Below the pieces are notes generated by a model. The model did not search any database. It was given only the letters and a program-made list of their open reading frames with translations, and was not told the origin of the DNA. Source: an uncultured Acidobacteriaceae bacterium (GTDB taxonomy: Bacteria > Acidobacteriota > Terriglobia > Terriglobales > Acidobacteriaceae). Taken from it: DNA of 43,581 nucleotides. The DNA lies in assembly GCA_903911925.1 (NCBI GenBank), contig CAIWFH010000197.1, positions 1 to 43,581 of the forward strand, given 5' to 3'. The stretch's first letter is position 1, and each line of letters opens with the position of its first letter. Made by a program: the position numbers and the translations under genes. Below, in pieces: positions 26,837 through 35,744 of this stretch.

Positions 26837-28698
26837 GCGTTCCCCCGCGAAGCTGGGTGCCCCAGGTCCGGGGTCCCCGCGGACAGGTCTTCGTCCGTGG
26901 GGTGGAGATCTCGCTTCTGAGACCTGGGAAACCATTAAACTGGATACTCCTCACGGGCCCAATCCTCATTCTGTTCGCCGCAGCGTTGGCAGTTGCCCCG
27001 CAAATCATCCGCGGCAACTCCTGCGGCCACGACTTCGACTTCCACCTGGTCTCATGGCTCGACTGCCTTAATGCGTGGCGGCATGGCATTTTGTACCCGC
27101 ACTGGGCTCCCAGCGCGAATTTTGGCGCGGGCGAACCGCGCTTTGTTTTCTATCCGCCGCTGACTTGGATGCTGGGCGCCGCACTGGGCATCTTGCTGCC
27201 TTGGCAGTTCGTCCCAATTGCTCTTACATTTCTGCTGTTGGCCGCGACAGGCCTGGCCACGAGAGCGTTGGCCCGCCATGCTCTGGCCGAAGGCCCTGCC
27301 ACGCTGGCCGGTTGCGCGGCGCTGTTCTCTGGCTACACACTTTTTTGCGCTTACGAGCGGTCTGCCTTTGCAGAGATGACCGGGGGATTCTGGATTCCGC
27401 TTTTGCTGCTGCTGATTCTCCGGGATCGCAACCCGGGCGGTTCTGCCGTCCGTCGCGCGCTTGACGGCTCGGCGGCGCCGCTGGCGCTGGTGATTGCCTG
27501 TGCGTGGCTCTCCAACGCGCCGGTAGGCGTAATGGCTTGCTATCTGCTGGCCGCGACGGCGATCACTTTCGCTTTCTTGCAGCGTTCATGGGCGCCCGTG
27601 CTGCGCGCAGGCGTTAGTTCAGTCCTGGGGCTGGGGTTAGCAGCGGTTTACCTGGTTCCCGCCGCCTGGGAGCAGCGCTGGGTCAACATCACCCAGGCCA
27701 CGGGCGATCCCGGCGAAATGGTCGAAAACAGTTGGCTCTTTGCCCGGCACGCCGACCCATCGCTCGACCTGCACGACATCGAATTGCACCGTGCCTCGCT
27801 GTTGGCGGTGACCATGCTGGCTGTGGCCATGGTTGGCCTGCTGATCGCGTGGCGCCGCGGCAAACTGCGAGAGAAAAGCCGCTGGTGGATTCCGCTGGCG
27901 TTGGTTCCTGTAGCGATCTTGTTTCTACAGCTTCCAATTTCGCTTCCGGTTTGGAACTTGCTGCCCAAGCTCCGGTTCCTGCAGTTCCCGTGGCGGTGGC
28001 TGGTGGCGCTGGAAGCGCCAATGGCCATCTTCTTTGCCGCAGCCGTGTGGCCAGGGGCCGCTGCGCGTCGCTGGCGGCCCAGAGTTGTGGCGGCCGGATG
28101 CGCGGGATTATTCCTGGCCGCCTCATTCTTTGCCGCGCGTTCGTTCTTTCAGGTTTGCGACGACGACGATGCTGTCTCCGGAATGATAGGCGTCTACGGC
28201 ACCGGAGCCGGCTTTGAAGGCGTTGATGAATACTCGCCTGCCGGGGCGGACGATTCCCTGCTCGCGTCAGGGCTGCCTGCCGCCTGCCTCGCGACTAGCC
28301 CTGACACGCCGTTAGGGGCCCCGTCAGACATCGCCGGTGTGGCCCCAAGCTGGACTTTTGACAACGGCTCTTGCGAAGCGGTCGTCCGAGATGCAACTGG
28401 CGGCCCGGAGCATTTTCGGTCCAAGGCATCCTTCGCCCATCCTGGCTATCTGGTCCTGCGCCTGCGCAGCTATCCGGCCTGGCGGATCCGGCTCAATGGC
28501 CAACTCGCCGCCAACCTGCACCGCCTCGCGGATGGCCTGATCGCAGTGCCTGTCCCGCAGGGCCCCGTCGACTTGGCGGTGGACTGGACCACCACGCCCG
28601 ATGCCTGGGCAGGACGCTGGCTCAGCGTATTGGCGCTCATCCTTGTCACAGGCCTGTGTTTACTCGAAAGAAGGCTGAGCCGCAGCGGTTTATCATAG
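26833..28698 (+). CDS. Polytopic membrane protein, PTPS-related/YfhO-like
   Basis: A 621-residue protein with about ten hydrophobic helices and a C-terminal soluble domain ending in a last helix. The N-terminal loop CGHDFDFHLVSWLDCLN and FVFYPPLTWMLGA resemble membrane glycosyltransferase-like proteins of the GT-C type (6-pyruvoyl-tetrahydropterin synthase-related, or YfhO). Such proteins are thought to transfer sugars from lipid carriers, though evidence for this class is thin. The start at 26833 overlaps the acylase stop (ATGA); the frame from 26740 is rejected. ispA begins five bases later. A run of four Asp occurs in CDDDDAVSG. Confidence 0.8.
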   Translation: MSVPPRSWVPQVRGPRGQVFVRGVEISLLRPGKPLNWILLTGPILILFAAALAVAPQIIRGNSCGHDFDFHLVSWLDCLNAWRHGILYPHWAPSANFGAGEPRFVFYPPLTWMLGAALGILLPWQFVPIALTFLLLAATGLATRALARHALAEGPATLAGCAALFSGYTLFCAYERSAFAEMTGGFWIPLLLLLILRDRNPGGSAVRRALDGSAAPLALVIACAWLSNAPVGVMACYLLAATAITFAFLQRSWAPVLRAGVSSVLGLGLAAVYLVPAAWEQRWVNITQATGDPGEMVENSWLFARHADPSLDLHDIELHRASLLAVTMLAVAMVGLLIAWRRGKLREKSRWWIPLALVPVAILFLQLPISLPVWNLLPKLRFLQFPWRWLVALEAPMAIFFAAAVWPGAAARRWRPRVVAAGCAGLFLAASFFAARSFFQVCDDDDAVSGMIGVYGTGAGFEGVDEYSPAGADDSLLASGLPAACLATSPDTPLGAPSDIAGVAPSWTFDNGSCEAVVRDATGGPEHFRSKASFAHPGYLVLRLRSYPAWRIRLNGQLAANLHRLADGLIAVPVPQGPVDLAVDWTTTPDAWAGRWLSVLALILVTGLCLLERRLSRSGLS

Positions 28699-28703
28699 TA
28701 GGG

Positions 28704-29594
28704 ATGCCAGTTGACATGAAATTGCTGAAGCAAGAGGCCGCGGAGTTGACCGACCGGGCGCTGGAAGAGCTGCTGCCCAGTGTTGAAACGGTGCCCGCCT
28801 CCATCCATGGCGCCATGCGCCACTCCACCTTTGCCGGGGGCAAGCGGCTGCGTCCGCTGCTGGCATACCAGGCGGCGGCTATATTCGCCGGAGCGGTCCC
28901 CAAGGGAATCGAGCGCCTGGGCGCGGCATTGGAGATGCTGCATACCTATTCGCTCATCCACGATGACTTGCCCGCCCTGGACAACGACGACCTGCGCCGC
29001 GGCAAGCCAACCTGCCATGTGGTTTTCGGCGAAGCCATCGCCATCCTGGCCGGGGATGCGCTGCAGACCCGCGCTTTCGAAGTGCTTGCCGGGCTCGATT
29101 CGCCGCCGGAGGCGACCGTGCAGATCATCGGCCTGGTCGCGAATGCCGTGGGCACCGTCGAAGGCATGATCGGCGGGCAGGTGCTGGATATTGAAAGCGA
29201 ACACCAGAAGCCGACGCCGGAGCTGGTTCAAGCCATTCACCGCGCCAAGACCGGAGCCCTGATCCGGGTGAGCGTGGTGGCGGGCGGCGTGTACGCCGGG
29301 GCCAAACTGGAAGATGTGGCGCGGCTGACGCTGTTCGGCTGCAAGGCCGGGCTCGCCTTCCAGATTGTGGACGACGTTCTCGACATGACCGTGGACTCCG
29401 CGCAATTGGGCAAGACCGCGGGCAAGGACCAGGCTACGGAAAAAGCCACCTGGCCGGCGGTTTTCGGCATTGAGCAAAGCGAGCGCGACGCCGCACGGCT
29501 GATCGAAGAGGCCTTTGCGGCGCTTGAGCCTTACGGCAGCCGAGCCGATGGGCTGAAAGCCGTTGCGCGCTACCTGGTCGAGCGAAAGAACTGA
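28704..29594 (+). CDS. ispA: Farnesyl diphosphate synthase (IspA type)
   Basis: Makes geranyl and farnesyl diphosphate from IPP and DMAPP. The 296-residue protein has FAGGKRLRPLL, the first aspartate-rich motif DDLPALDNDDLRRGKPT and the second, FQIVDDVLDMT. The residue five before the first motif is Tyr (HTYSLIHDD), as in bacterial farnesyl synthases, which contrasts with the long-chain enzyme at 8406. The start at 28704 lies five bases after the upstream gene; MKLLKQEA at 28716 is the alternative. The stop overlaps the next gene by one base. Confidence 0.94.
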   Translation: MPVDMKLLKQEAAELTDRALEELLPSVETVPASIHGAMRHSTFAGGKRLRPLLAYQAAAIFAGAVPKGIERLGAALEMLHTYSLIHDDLPALDNDDLRRGKPTCHVVFGEAIAILAGDALQTRAFEVLAGLDSPPEATVQIIGLVANAVGTVEGMIGGQVLDIESEHQKPTPELVQAIHRAKTGALIRVSVVAGGVYAGAKLEDVARLTLFGCKAGLAFQIVDDVLDMTVDSAQLGKTAGKDQATEKATWPAVFGIEQSERDAARLIEEAFAALEPYGSRADGLKAVARYLVERKN

Positions 29595-29920
29595 TGCTCT
29601 CCGAATCTGACATCTTGACCGCGCTGCGCGATTGCTTCGATCCGGAAGTAAAGTTGAACATCGTTGACCTGGGCTTGATTTACGCTGTTGCCACGGGGCC
29701 TGACCCGGATTCAAAGCCGGCATGGCCGCGCCAATGGGTCAAGGTGACCATGACGCTGACCACCCCGCAATGTCCCGCATCGGGGTTGATCTTCGAGCAG
29801 GTACACAACCGCCTGGCCGGAATTTCCGACATCGGCAAAGTTGATGTTGACCTTGTGTGGGAACCCAAATGGACGCCCCGCCGCATCAGCGAGGCAGGGC
29901 GCCGGCAGTTGGGAATTTAA
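29594..29920 (+). CDS. MIP18/DUF59 family Fe-S assembly protein (SufT/PaaD-like)
   Basis: A 108-residue single domain. The family hallmarks are DPEVKLNIVDLGLIYAV and TLTTPQCPASGLI with the conserved Cys. The C-terminus ends in LVWEPKWTPRRISEAGRRQLG, common in this group. Relatives take part in Fe-S cluster maturation and, in some operons, phenylacetate degradation. There is no Suf cluster in view. The ispA stop and this start share one base (TGATG), so translation is coupled. It converges with the next gene two bases away. Confidence 0.9.
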   Translation: MLSESDILTALRDCFDPEVKLNIVDLGLIYAVATGPDPDSKPAWPRQWVKVTMTLTTPQCPASGLIFEQVHNRLAGISDIGKVDVDLVWEPKWTPRRISEAGRRQLGI

Positions 29921-29922
29921 TC

Positions 29923-30258
29923 TTACCTGCCCAGAATCCGATGCAGGGCCTGCCGCTTGGCGGCGAGGTCGTTTACGCCATTCTGCACCTGGTTCAAAGC
30001 GTGCTGAACCTCGTCTAGATAAACGGGGAGTGCGAGCCACCAGGAACTCAGAGTCTCCTTCTGATCAAGCAGCGCCAGGGCCGTACCGGCTGACGCCGCC
30101 ACGATTCCAGCGCGGCGGTTGCCCGTCAGCAGGAACAATCCTCCTGCGATAAGGGAAGCGCCGGCCGAGTATCCCACCCAATTCAACTTCTCGTCCTCGG
30201 TCCCGGCTGCATCGAACTCGGCACCATTCGCTTGTTCCAGAAGCGGCGAAGCCACCAT
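29923..30258 (-). CDS. Small hypothetical membrane protein
   Basis: A 111-residue protein with two adjacent hydrophobic segments (AGASLIAGGLFLLTG and AGIVAASAGTALALL) and a helical, charged C-terminus (YLDEVQHALNQVQNGVNDLA) that could form a coiled coil. GAAGGAG lies a suitable distance before the start. It is preceded by a hairpin at 30271-30294. I do not recognise a family. It lies downstream of the GH3 gene on the same strand. Confidence 0.65.
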   Translation of the reverse strand: MVASPLLEQANGAEFDAAGTEDEKLNWVGYSAGASLIAGGLFLLTGNRRAGIVAASAGTALALLDQKETLSSWWLALPVYLDEVQHALNQVQNGVNDLAAKRQALHRILGR

Positions 30259-30270
30259 ATAATCTCCTTC

Positions 30271-30294
30271 ACTCCCGGAATGGTCTTCGGGAGT
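30271..30294. terminator. Hairpin between the GH3 gene and the small membrane protein
   Basis: ACTCCCG (30271-30277) pairs with CGGGAGT (30288-30294) around a ten-base loop. On the reverse strand it lies 49 bases after the GH3 stop and just before the GAAGGAG ribosome site of the next gene. No T run follows, so it may be a leader structure or processing site rather than a true terminator. Confidence 0.35.
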
Positions 30295-30342
30295 TGTGTA
30301 TCAAGTATCGCCCCAAATCTCTGGCCGCGGAGGGCGGCGCGG

Positions 30343-32553
30343 TTATTGGAGAGCAAAAGTGGTCACCAGGGGCAAGTCGCGCGACGAGGCGCCCACTCGA
30401 ATGGAATAGATGCCGGGAACCTGCTTCCAGCCGTTTGCGGTCTCGTCAAAGATGGACAGATATTTCGGCTCGATGGTCACCTTCACTTCTTTCGTCTCTC
30501 CGGACTTGAGAGAAACACGGCTCCAGCCCACCAGCCTGTTTGGCGGCTCACCCGCGCTTGCCGGCAGAGTGGCGTAGACCTCGGCAATCTCGGTGCCTGC
30601 CCGGCTGCCGGTGTTTTTTACGCTGAGTGTAACAGTCGCCGCGGTGCCACCGGCTTGGGCGCCCGTCGCTACCTTCAGGCCGGAGTAGCTGTAACTCGTA
30701 TACGAAAGCCCGAAGCCGAATGGAAACAGCACCGGCTTCTTCTCGGCGTCAAACCACTTGTAGCCGACCTTCAGGCCCTCGTCGTAGTTCACGTCGAACA
30801 GAGGCCCGGGCTTTCCGTCTTTCTCCGCCTTCACAACTTCCGGCGTCGGAACAGTCATCTGCGGATGTGGCAGGTCGGCTTCGCTCACCGGGAAGGTGAT
30901 GGGCAACTTGGCGCTGGGGTTCACGTCTCCAAAGAGAATGTTGGCCACGGCGTCGGCGCCCTTGCTGCCCGCGTACCAGGCTTCAACAATGCCGCTCACC
31001 TTGTTGACCCAGGGCATGGTGACTGCGGCTCCGGTTTCAAGCACAACGATGGTGTTGGGATTGGCCGCGGCCACCGCTTCAATCAACTTGTCCTGGTCGC
31101 CGGGCAGCGAGAGATTGGGGACATCCATGGCCTCGCTGGTCCACTGATGGACGAAGACGATGGCCACTTGCGAACTTTTTGCCAGGGCTGTGGCAGCCGG
31201 CAGGTTGGCGCCAAATTGAAATTTGACTTGAGCGTGCGGTGCCTTGGCGGCAATGGACTTGAACGGCGAGGTTGGGAACCACACATGCGCGGGATTCTCC
31301 CACGCCGGTGCGAAGCTGCCTTCCGGGTCAACCTGCGCCGAGCCGCCGCCGGAGATCATGCTCTCATCGGCATGCTCGCCAATGACCGCGATGGAAGTGA
31401 CCTTTGCGGCATCGAGCGGCAATGCGCCGAGCTCGTTCTTGAGCAGCACGATGCTTTGCTCTGCCAAGTGTCGCGAGATCACCAGGCCTTCTTCCACATT
31501 CACGACGAATTTGTGGATGGGGTAATCGATGATGCCGCTGCCGAACTCGGCCCTCAGGATGCGGCGTACGTGGTCGTCCAGTTCGGCCATCGGCACCTTG
31601 CCGTCCTGAACCGCCTTCTTCATGGCCGCGCCGTAGAACCCCTCGTCGGGCTGCTCCATGTCCAGGCCTGCCGCCGACGCCTTCGCAGTGCTGTGGGTAC
31701 CGCCCCAATCGCTGAGCACAAATCCCTGGAAGCCCCACTCCTTCTTCAAGACGTCGTTGAGCGCGTACTGGTTCTCGCAGGAGTAGTCGCCGTTGATGCC
31801 GTTGTAGGCGCACATGTAGGCCCACGGGTGGCCGATCTCGTTGCCGATCTCGAAGGCCAGCAGATCGGTCTCGCGCAGCGCGCGCTTGCCAAGGACCGAG
31901 TTGACGATGCCGCGGCCGCTCTCCTGGTCGTTGACGGCGTAATGCTTCAGTTCGCCAAGGATATGCTGGTCCTGCTCGCAGCGCACCCGATGGCCGACAA
32001 TGGTCCCGGCCAGGATGGGATCTTCGCCGTGGTACTCAAAATTACGCCCATTGCGATATTCGCGGGCCAGGTCAACGCCGCCGGCAAGGCTCATGTTGTA
32101 GCCCTGCGCTCGCTCTTCACGGCCGATCAGGGCGCCGTATTCGCAGGCGGCCTCGGGATTCCAGTTTGCCGTCGATGCCAGGTTTGAGGGCAGCGCCGTG
32201 GAATAGCGGCCATTCGTCGCGCTGAAGCGCACGCCGTAAGCCGAGCCGATCATCTGCAGCGCGGGAATTCCCAACCGGGGGACCCCCAGCGAAAACCCGT
32301 CGCCGCCGTTGCTGAGCAGAATATTGGGACTGACCGGGCCGCCGAAGGGCGAACCCTGCCCGTGAATCAGCAGGATCTTCTCATCGAGCGTTAGTTCTTT
32401 CAGAACCAGGCCGGCACGCTGGTCCGGCGTGAGACTGGTGTTCATCCAGGGAAACTCTGTCTTCTGGTCACCCTGGGCCTGCAACGTACCCGTTCCACAA
32501 ATACCGCCTACGATCAATGCAAATGCTGCGGTCCAACACTTGATCCCAGTCAC
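30343..32553 (-). CDS. Beta-glucosidase, glycoside hydrolase family 3
   Basis: A 736-residue secreted enzyme that releases terminal beta-linked sugars from oligosaccharides. A signal peptide (about residues 1-27) is followed by the GH3 N-terminal domain with the conserved LKHYAVNDQES and the nucleophile Asp282 in GFVLSDWGGTHS. The C-terminal GH3 domain starts near SIAVIGEHAD, and a fibronectin-III-like domain ends the protein (VKNTGSRAGTEIAEVY). The length is typical. The exact sugar (glucose or xylose) is not certain. A zinc-ribbon protein gene lies upstream on the same strand. Confidence 0.95.
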   Translation of the reverse strand: MTGIKCWTAAFALIVGGICGTGTLQAQGDQKTEFPWMNTSLTPDQRAGLVLKELTLDEKILLIHGQGSPFGGPVSPNILLSNGGDGFSLGVPRLGIPALQMIGSAYGVRFSATNGRYSTALPSNLASTANWNPEAACEYGALIGREERAQGYNMSLAGGVDLAREYRNGRNFEYHGEDPILAGTIVGHRVRCEQDQHILGELKHYAVNDQESGRGIVNSVLGKRALRETDLLAFEIGNEIGHPWAYMCAYNGINGDYSCENQYALNDVLKKEWGFQGFVLSDWGGTHSTAKASAAGLDMEQPDEGFYGAAMKKAVQDGKVPMAELDDHVRRILRAEFGSGIIDYPIHKFVVNVEEGLVISRHLAEQSIVLLKNELGALPLDAAKVTSIAVIGEHADESMISGGGSAQVDPEGSFAPAWENPAHVWFPTSPFKSIAAKAPHAQVKFQFGANLPAATALAKSSQVAIVFVHQWTSEAMDVPNLSLPGDQDKLIEAVAAANPNTIVVLETGAAVTMPWVNKVSGIVEAWYAGSKGADAVANILFGDVNPSAKLPITFPVSEADLPHPQMTVPTPEVVKAEKDGKPGPLFDVNYDEGLKVGYKWFDAEKKPVLFPFGFGLSYTSYSYSGLKVATGAQAGGTAATVTLSVKNTGSRAGTEIAEVYATLPASAGEPPNRLVGWSRVSLKSGETKEVKVTIEPKYLSIFDETANGWKQVPGIYSIRVGASSRDLPLVTTFALQ

Positions 32554-32679
32554 AATGTCTTTCCCTTCCAGTCAATGCGGGTTCGCGCGTGGAGCCCCGG
32601 ACCGGCGATCACCTGCACGGCGCCAAAGAGCGCGTGCGTTTTTCCGCTGACGGCAAGATCAGCCCGCTGGCGTTCCGCT

Positions 32680-32988
32680 TCAGTCCAGGTCGAAGTCTCG
32701 GATCGGCTTGCCGTCGGGAGCGTCCTTGGCCTTGCGCAAGGCCTCGGCAAACTTTTTCTCGAACAGGTCTTCTTTGTTCTTTTCTGCGTCCACCGATTGC
32801 CGGAAGATGGACTCCTTGCGCTCGTCCTGCTCGCGCATGGCCTTGGCGGCGGTTTCCAGGTCCTCGAACATGCGCTTGCGCGGAGCAGGAGTATGGCTCA
32901 CCACCAGGCCGGTGGCTCCGTCGATGAGCAACATCGCTCCGCAGTCGGGGCAGGCAACTTCAAACGTTTTGTCTTTTGATTTGGCCAT
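32680..32988 (-). CDS. Zinc-ribbon hypothetical protein
   Basis: A 102-residue protein starting MAKSKDKTFEVACPDCGAML. Only one CPDC pair is visible, so a zinc ribbon would need dimerisation or other ligands. The C-terminal half is a long charged helix, probably coiled coil (FEDLETAAKAMREQDERKES onward). The start at 32988 is preferred; the frame extending to 33138 gives an implausible N-terminus. It is divergent from the serine hydrolase gene. Function unknown. Confidence 0.7.
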   Translation of the reverse strand: MAKSKDKTFEVACPDCGAMLLIDGATGLVVSHTPAPRKRMFEDLETAAKAMREQDERKESIFRQSVDAEKNKEDLFEKKFAEALRKAKDAPDGKPIRDFDLD

Positions 32989-33176
32989 TTTGTTTCCAAG
33001 AGAATTGTATGCGCCGCCAGGGCCGGTTGCACAGAACGCGTAAGAATGTCGCTTCATAATCTGCCGGCACACCGAGGCTCCAGCTAAGCTGCCGGCCCGC
33101 CAAATTGTTCTAATCAGGCTTCGTACGCGTGATACCATCGCGTGCGAAGCAGAACTGCCTTGTCAGGAGAACGTGA

Positions 33177-35081
33177 ATGAACAAGACCTTGTTTCGCCTT
33201 CGTGCGACGCCCATTCTTTTTGCGCTCCTCTTCTGTCTGCCGGCTGCAGTGATCTTTGCGCAGAGCAACAAGGATGAGAAGCCGAAGCCTGCACAGTCGA
33301 TTGCCGAATTGCGGCAGCAACTGGAAAAGATTCTGGCCGACACGCATACGCCCGGCATGTCCGTAGCCATTGTGCACCGCGACGGTCCTGAGTGGATCGC
33401 AGGGCTGGGCAAGTCCGATGTGGCCAGCAACCACGCCACCACCGACGAAACGCTGTTCCGCATCGGCTCCACATCCAAGGCTTTTGCCTCGCTCTCCATC
33501 TTGAAGCTGGCCGGGGAGGGCAAGCTCTCGCTCCAGGACCCCGTGCACAACCTGATCCCCGAGATCTGGTTTGAGAATCGATGGGAGGCCTCCGACCCGG
33601 TGCGCGTGGTTGACCTGCTGGAGCACACAACGGGCTGGGACGACATGCACCTGGCCGAGTATGCCAAGAACGCCAAAGGCATGACCCTGCGCGAAGGGCT
33701 GGACTTCTACAAGAAGTCGCGCATCTCCCGCTGGCGCCCCGGAACGCGGATGGCCTATTGCAACTCCGGGCCGCCGGTTGCCGCCTATATCGTCGAAAAG
33801 CTCACCGGGCAGCGCTTTGAGGACTACGTCACGCAGAATTTCTTTTTGCCCATCGGCATGAAGACGGCCACCTACTTTGAAGCGCCGTCACCGCAACTCA
33901 CCTCGCTCTACCACCCGGATGGCAAGACGCCTTTTCCTTACTGGTACATCCTGCTTCGTCCGGCCGGCTCAATCAACGCCAGCGCAAAAGACATGGCGGC
34001 GTATGTGCAGTTTTATCTGAACCGCGGCACCGTGGGCGGCACGGCAGTTGTGCCGGCTGCTTACATTGACCGCATGGAGACGCCGACACGCACCTGGCAG
34101 GCACAGCAGGGCCTGAAAGCGGGATACGGCCTGAGCAACTACACCAGCATGAACGACGGCTTTGTTTACCACGGCCACGATGGCGGCGTTGACGGCGGAC
34201 TGACGGAGATGTCGTACATGCCGGAGTACGGCGTAGGCTATTTTTTCAGCATCAATGCCGGAAATGGCGGGGCCTTCGGCAAACTCGGCGATGCGATTCG
34301 CGCCTACATTACGCGCGACCTGACCAGGCCGCCTGTGCCGGCGGCTGGCGCGCTGCCGGCCGATGCCCAGGAATATGCGGGCTGGTACCAAACCGACTCC
34401 CCCCGCATGGGGATGACCTACTTCCTCGAGCGGCTGGTCGCGATGCAGCGTATCCGCTTCGGCGGCGGCAATCTGCTCATATCCAGCCTCAGCCAGATCG
34501 ATCAGCCTTTCGTTCCGGTCAGTGGCCAGCAGTTCCGCTACCTGCCCAAGAAGGACCACCCCGAGGCGATCGCTACCGTCATGCTGCTCAAGCCAAACTC
34601 AGAGGGACGGTTTGTCTTCCTCGGGGAAACGCTCAAGCGCATCCCCACCTGGTTCGCTCTCGCGGAGATCATCCTGGTGGCCTGGTTCCTGCTGGCATTC
34701 GTGGCGATCATCCTTTACGCGCCATTCTGGATCATCGGCGGGTGCTTCAAAAAGCGCCGCCGCCCCGCAGAGCGCGCCATGCGGCTTTGGCCCTTGATTG
34801 CGGCGCTGAGCCTGCTGGGTTTTGTGTGCTGCTTTATTGGCGCAAGCAGCGACATGATCACGCAGCTGGGCCACCTGACGGCGTGGTCGTTTGGCGTCTT
34901 TCTGACCACGGCGTTGTTTGGCGGAGCCTCCGTGGCCAGCGTCATCGCGCTTTGGCTGGCGCGCAAGCAGGAAATCCGGCGGTTTGTGCGGTGGTTCTCT
35001 ATCGCCGCGACTGCAGCGTTGCTGATTGCCACAGCCTACCTGGCGTATTGGGGCGTGATCGGGATGCGCACCTGGGCCTGA
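33177..35081 (+). CDS. Class C beta-lactamase-like serine hydrolase with membrane tail
   Basis: A 634-residue protein with a signal peptide (about 1-29) and an S12/beta-lactamase-fold domain. The catalytic motifs are visible: SxxK as Ser98-Thr-Ser-Lys101 (FRIGSTSKAF), YxN as Tyr194-Cys-Asn196, and HDG at 334-336 in the KTG position. The C-terminal third has four to five membrane helices (from about residue 480), so the catalytic domain is anchored outside the inner membrane. Relatives include esterases, D-aminopeptidases and penicillin-binding proteins; the substrate is unknown. A good terminator follows. Confidence 0.9.
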   Translation: MNKTLFRLRATPILFALLFCLPAAVIFAQSNKDEKPKPAQSIAELRQQLEKILADTHTPGMSVAIVHRDGPEWIAGLGKSDVASNHATTDETLFRIGSTSKAFASLSILKLAGEGKLSLQDPVHNLIPEIWFENRWEASDPVRVVDLLEHTTGWDDMHLAEYAKNAKGMTLREGLDFYKKSRISRWRPGTRMAYCNSGPPVAAYIVEKLTGQRFEDYVTQNFFLPIGMKTATYFEAPSPQLTSLYHPDGKTPFPYWYILLRPAGSINASAKDMAAYVQFYLNRGTVGGTAVVPAAYIDRMETPTRTWQAQQGLKAGYGLSNYTSMNDGFVYHGHDGGVDGGLTEMSYMPEYGVGYFFSINAGNGGAFGKLGDAIRAYITRDLTRPPVPAAGALPADAQEYAGWYQTDSPRMGMTYFLERLVAMQRIRFGGGNLLISSLSQIDQPFVPVSGQQFRYLPKKDHPEAIATVMLLKPNSEGRFVFLGETLKRIPTWFALAEIILVAWFLLAFVAIILYAPFWIIGGCFKKRRRPAERAMRLWPLIAALSLLGFVCCFIGASSDMITQLGHLTAWSFGVFLTTALFGGASVASVIALWLARKQEIRRFVRWFSIAATAALLIATAYLAYWGVIGMRTWA

Positions 35082-35097
35082 CGCCTTCCGCGGCGAG

Positions 35098-35138
35098 ACT
35101 GCGCACCCTGGCGAGGTTTGCCGGGTGCGCAGTTTCTC
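35098..35138 (+). terminator. Rho-independent terminator after the serine hydrolase gene
   Basis: ACTGCGCACCC (35098-35108) pairs perfectly with GGGTGCGCAGT (35123-35133), an 11-base stem extended inside by GGC/GCC. TTTCTCTC follows on the forward strand. It lies 17 bases after the hydrolase stop and just before the convergent inhibitor gene ends, so it may serve both. Confidence 0.75.
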
Positions 35139-35142
35139 TCGC

Positions 35143-35562
35143 TTACTCCACCACGATCCGCACGTTGAATTTCTCATCTTCAGGCGTGGGCGGCAACCAT
35201 GAGCGAACGTAGTGCAACAGCAGCACACCCTCTCCGCCCCGTTTTGGCTCGAACTTGAAAACCTGAAAGACCGGCCGGCCCACGCCCGGTTCAGTGTGCT
35301 CGGTCTGCGACTGGCGGGCCAGTTTCAGCAGCGGCGTCGATCCCTTTTCGACATACCACATGTAGCCGGTGGAGGGATTCGATGGCAGCCGGAGTTCCAG
35401 CTTGTCGCCAAGTTTCAGGCGGACCTGGCCGCCCTTGTCGGCATCGGTAACCACCTTGGTGGCCGCGAAGGCGATCTCTGAACGGCATATGAAGGCCAGA
35501 AGCACACACAAAAAAAACCAACCAAGAGATCCTAAGGGGCGATTCGATCTGTCAAACTGCAT
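35143..35562 (-). CDS. Chagasin-like (I42 family) protease inhibitor
   Basis: A 139-residue exported protein. After a signal segment (about residues 12-33, LGWFFLCVLLAFICRSEIAF) comes a single immunoglobulin-like domain. The inhibitor loop LPSNPSTGYMWYV matches the NPxTGY signature of I42 inhibitors of papain-type cysteine proteases, and FKFEPKRGGEGVLLLHYVR carries the later conserved region. The start at 35562 (MQFDRSNRP) gives a proper signal peptide; the longer frame to 35661 does not. No cysteine protease gene is visible nearby. Confidence 0.86.
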   Translation of the reverse strand: MQFDRSNRPLGSLGWFFLCVLLAFICRSEIAFAATKVVTDADKGGQVRLKLGDKLELRLPSNPSTGYMWYVEKGSTPLLKLARQSQTEHTEPGVGRPVFQVFKFEPKRGGEGVLLLHYVRSWLPPTPEDEKFNVRIVVE

Positions 35563-35679
35563 CGCGAGCTTCTTTCCGCGCAGTTGAAAACGGGCAGGCT
35601 TGTTCCTCTGCGCACGGCAAGAAGATAGACCTTCTGGCGCCCCGCCGCAACATTTTTCCAAGCCGGGTGAAGAATGCAG

Positions 35680-35710
35680 ACAGGCCCTGCTCGCTTTGAG
35701 CAGGGCCTGT
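35680..35710. terminator. Hairpin terminator at the end of the atp operon
   Basis: ACAGGCCCTGCTC (35680-35692) and GAGCAGGGCCTGT (35698-35710) form a perfect 13-base stem with a five-base loop, 35 bases after the atpC stop on the reverse strand. The T run is weak (TGCATTCTTC). It probably ends the operon and may also stop transcription from the opposite strand. Confidence 0.7.
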
Positions 35711-35744
35711 CGTGTTACGGAACAAACTGCGCAATGATGGCGCT

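Noticed and set aside
28470..29723. 417-codon reverse frame opposite ispA
   Set aside because: Antisense shadow; ispA on the forward strand has both aspartate-rich motifs.
30232..32187. 651-codon forward frame opposite the GH3 gene
   Set aside because: It is a mirror of the GH3 coding strand in GC-rich DNA; the reverse-strand protein has full GH3 motifs.
32554..32679. Possible small gene between the GH3 and zinc-ribbon genes
   Set aside because: The only frame overlaps both neighbours and gives a low-complexity, Arg-rich start.
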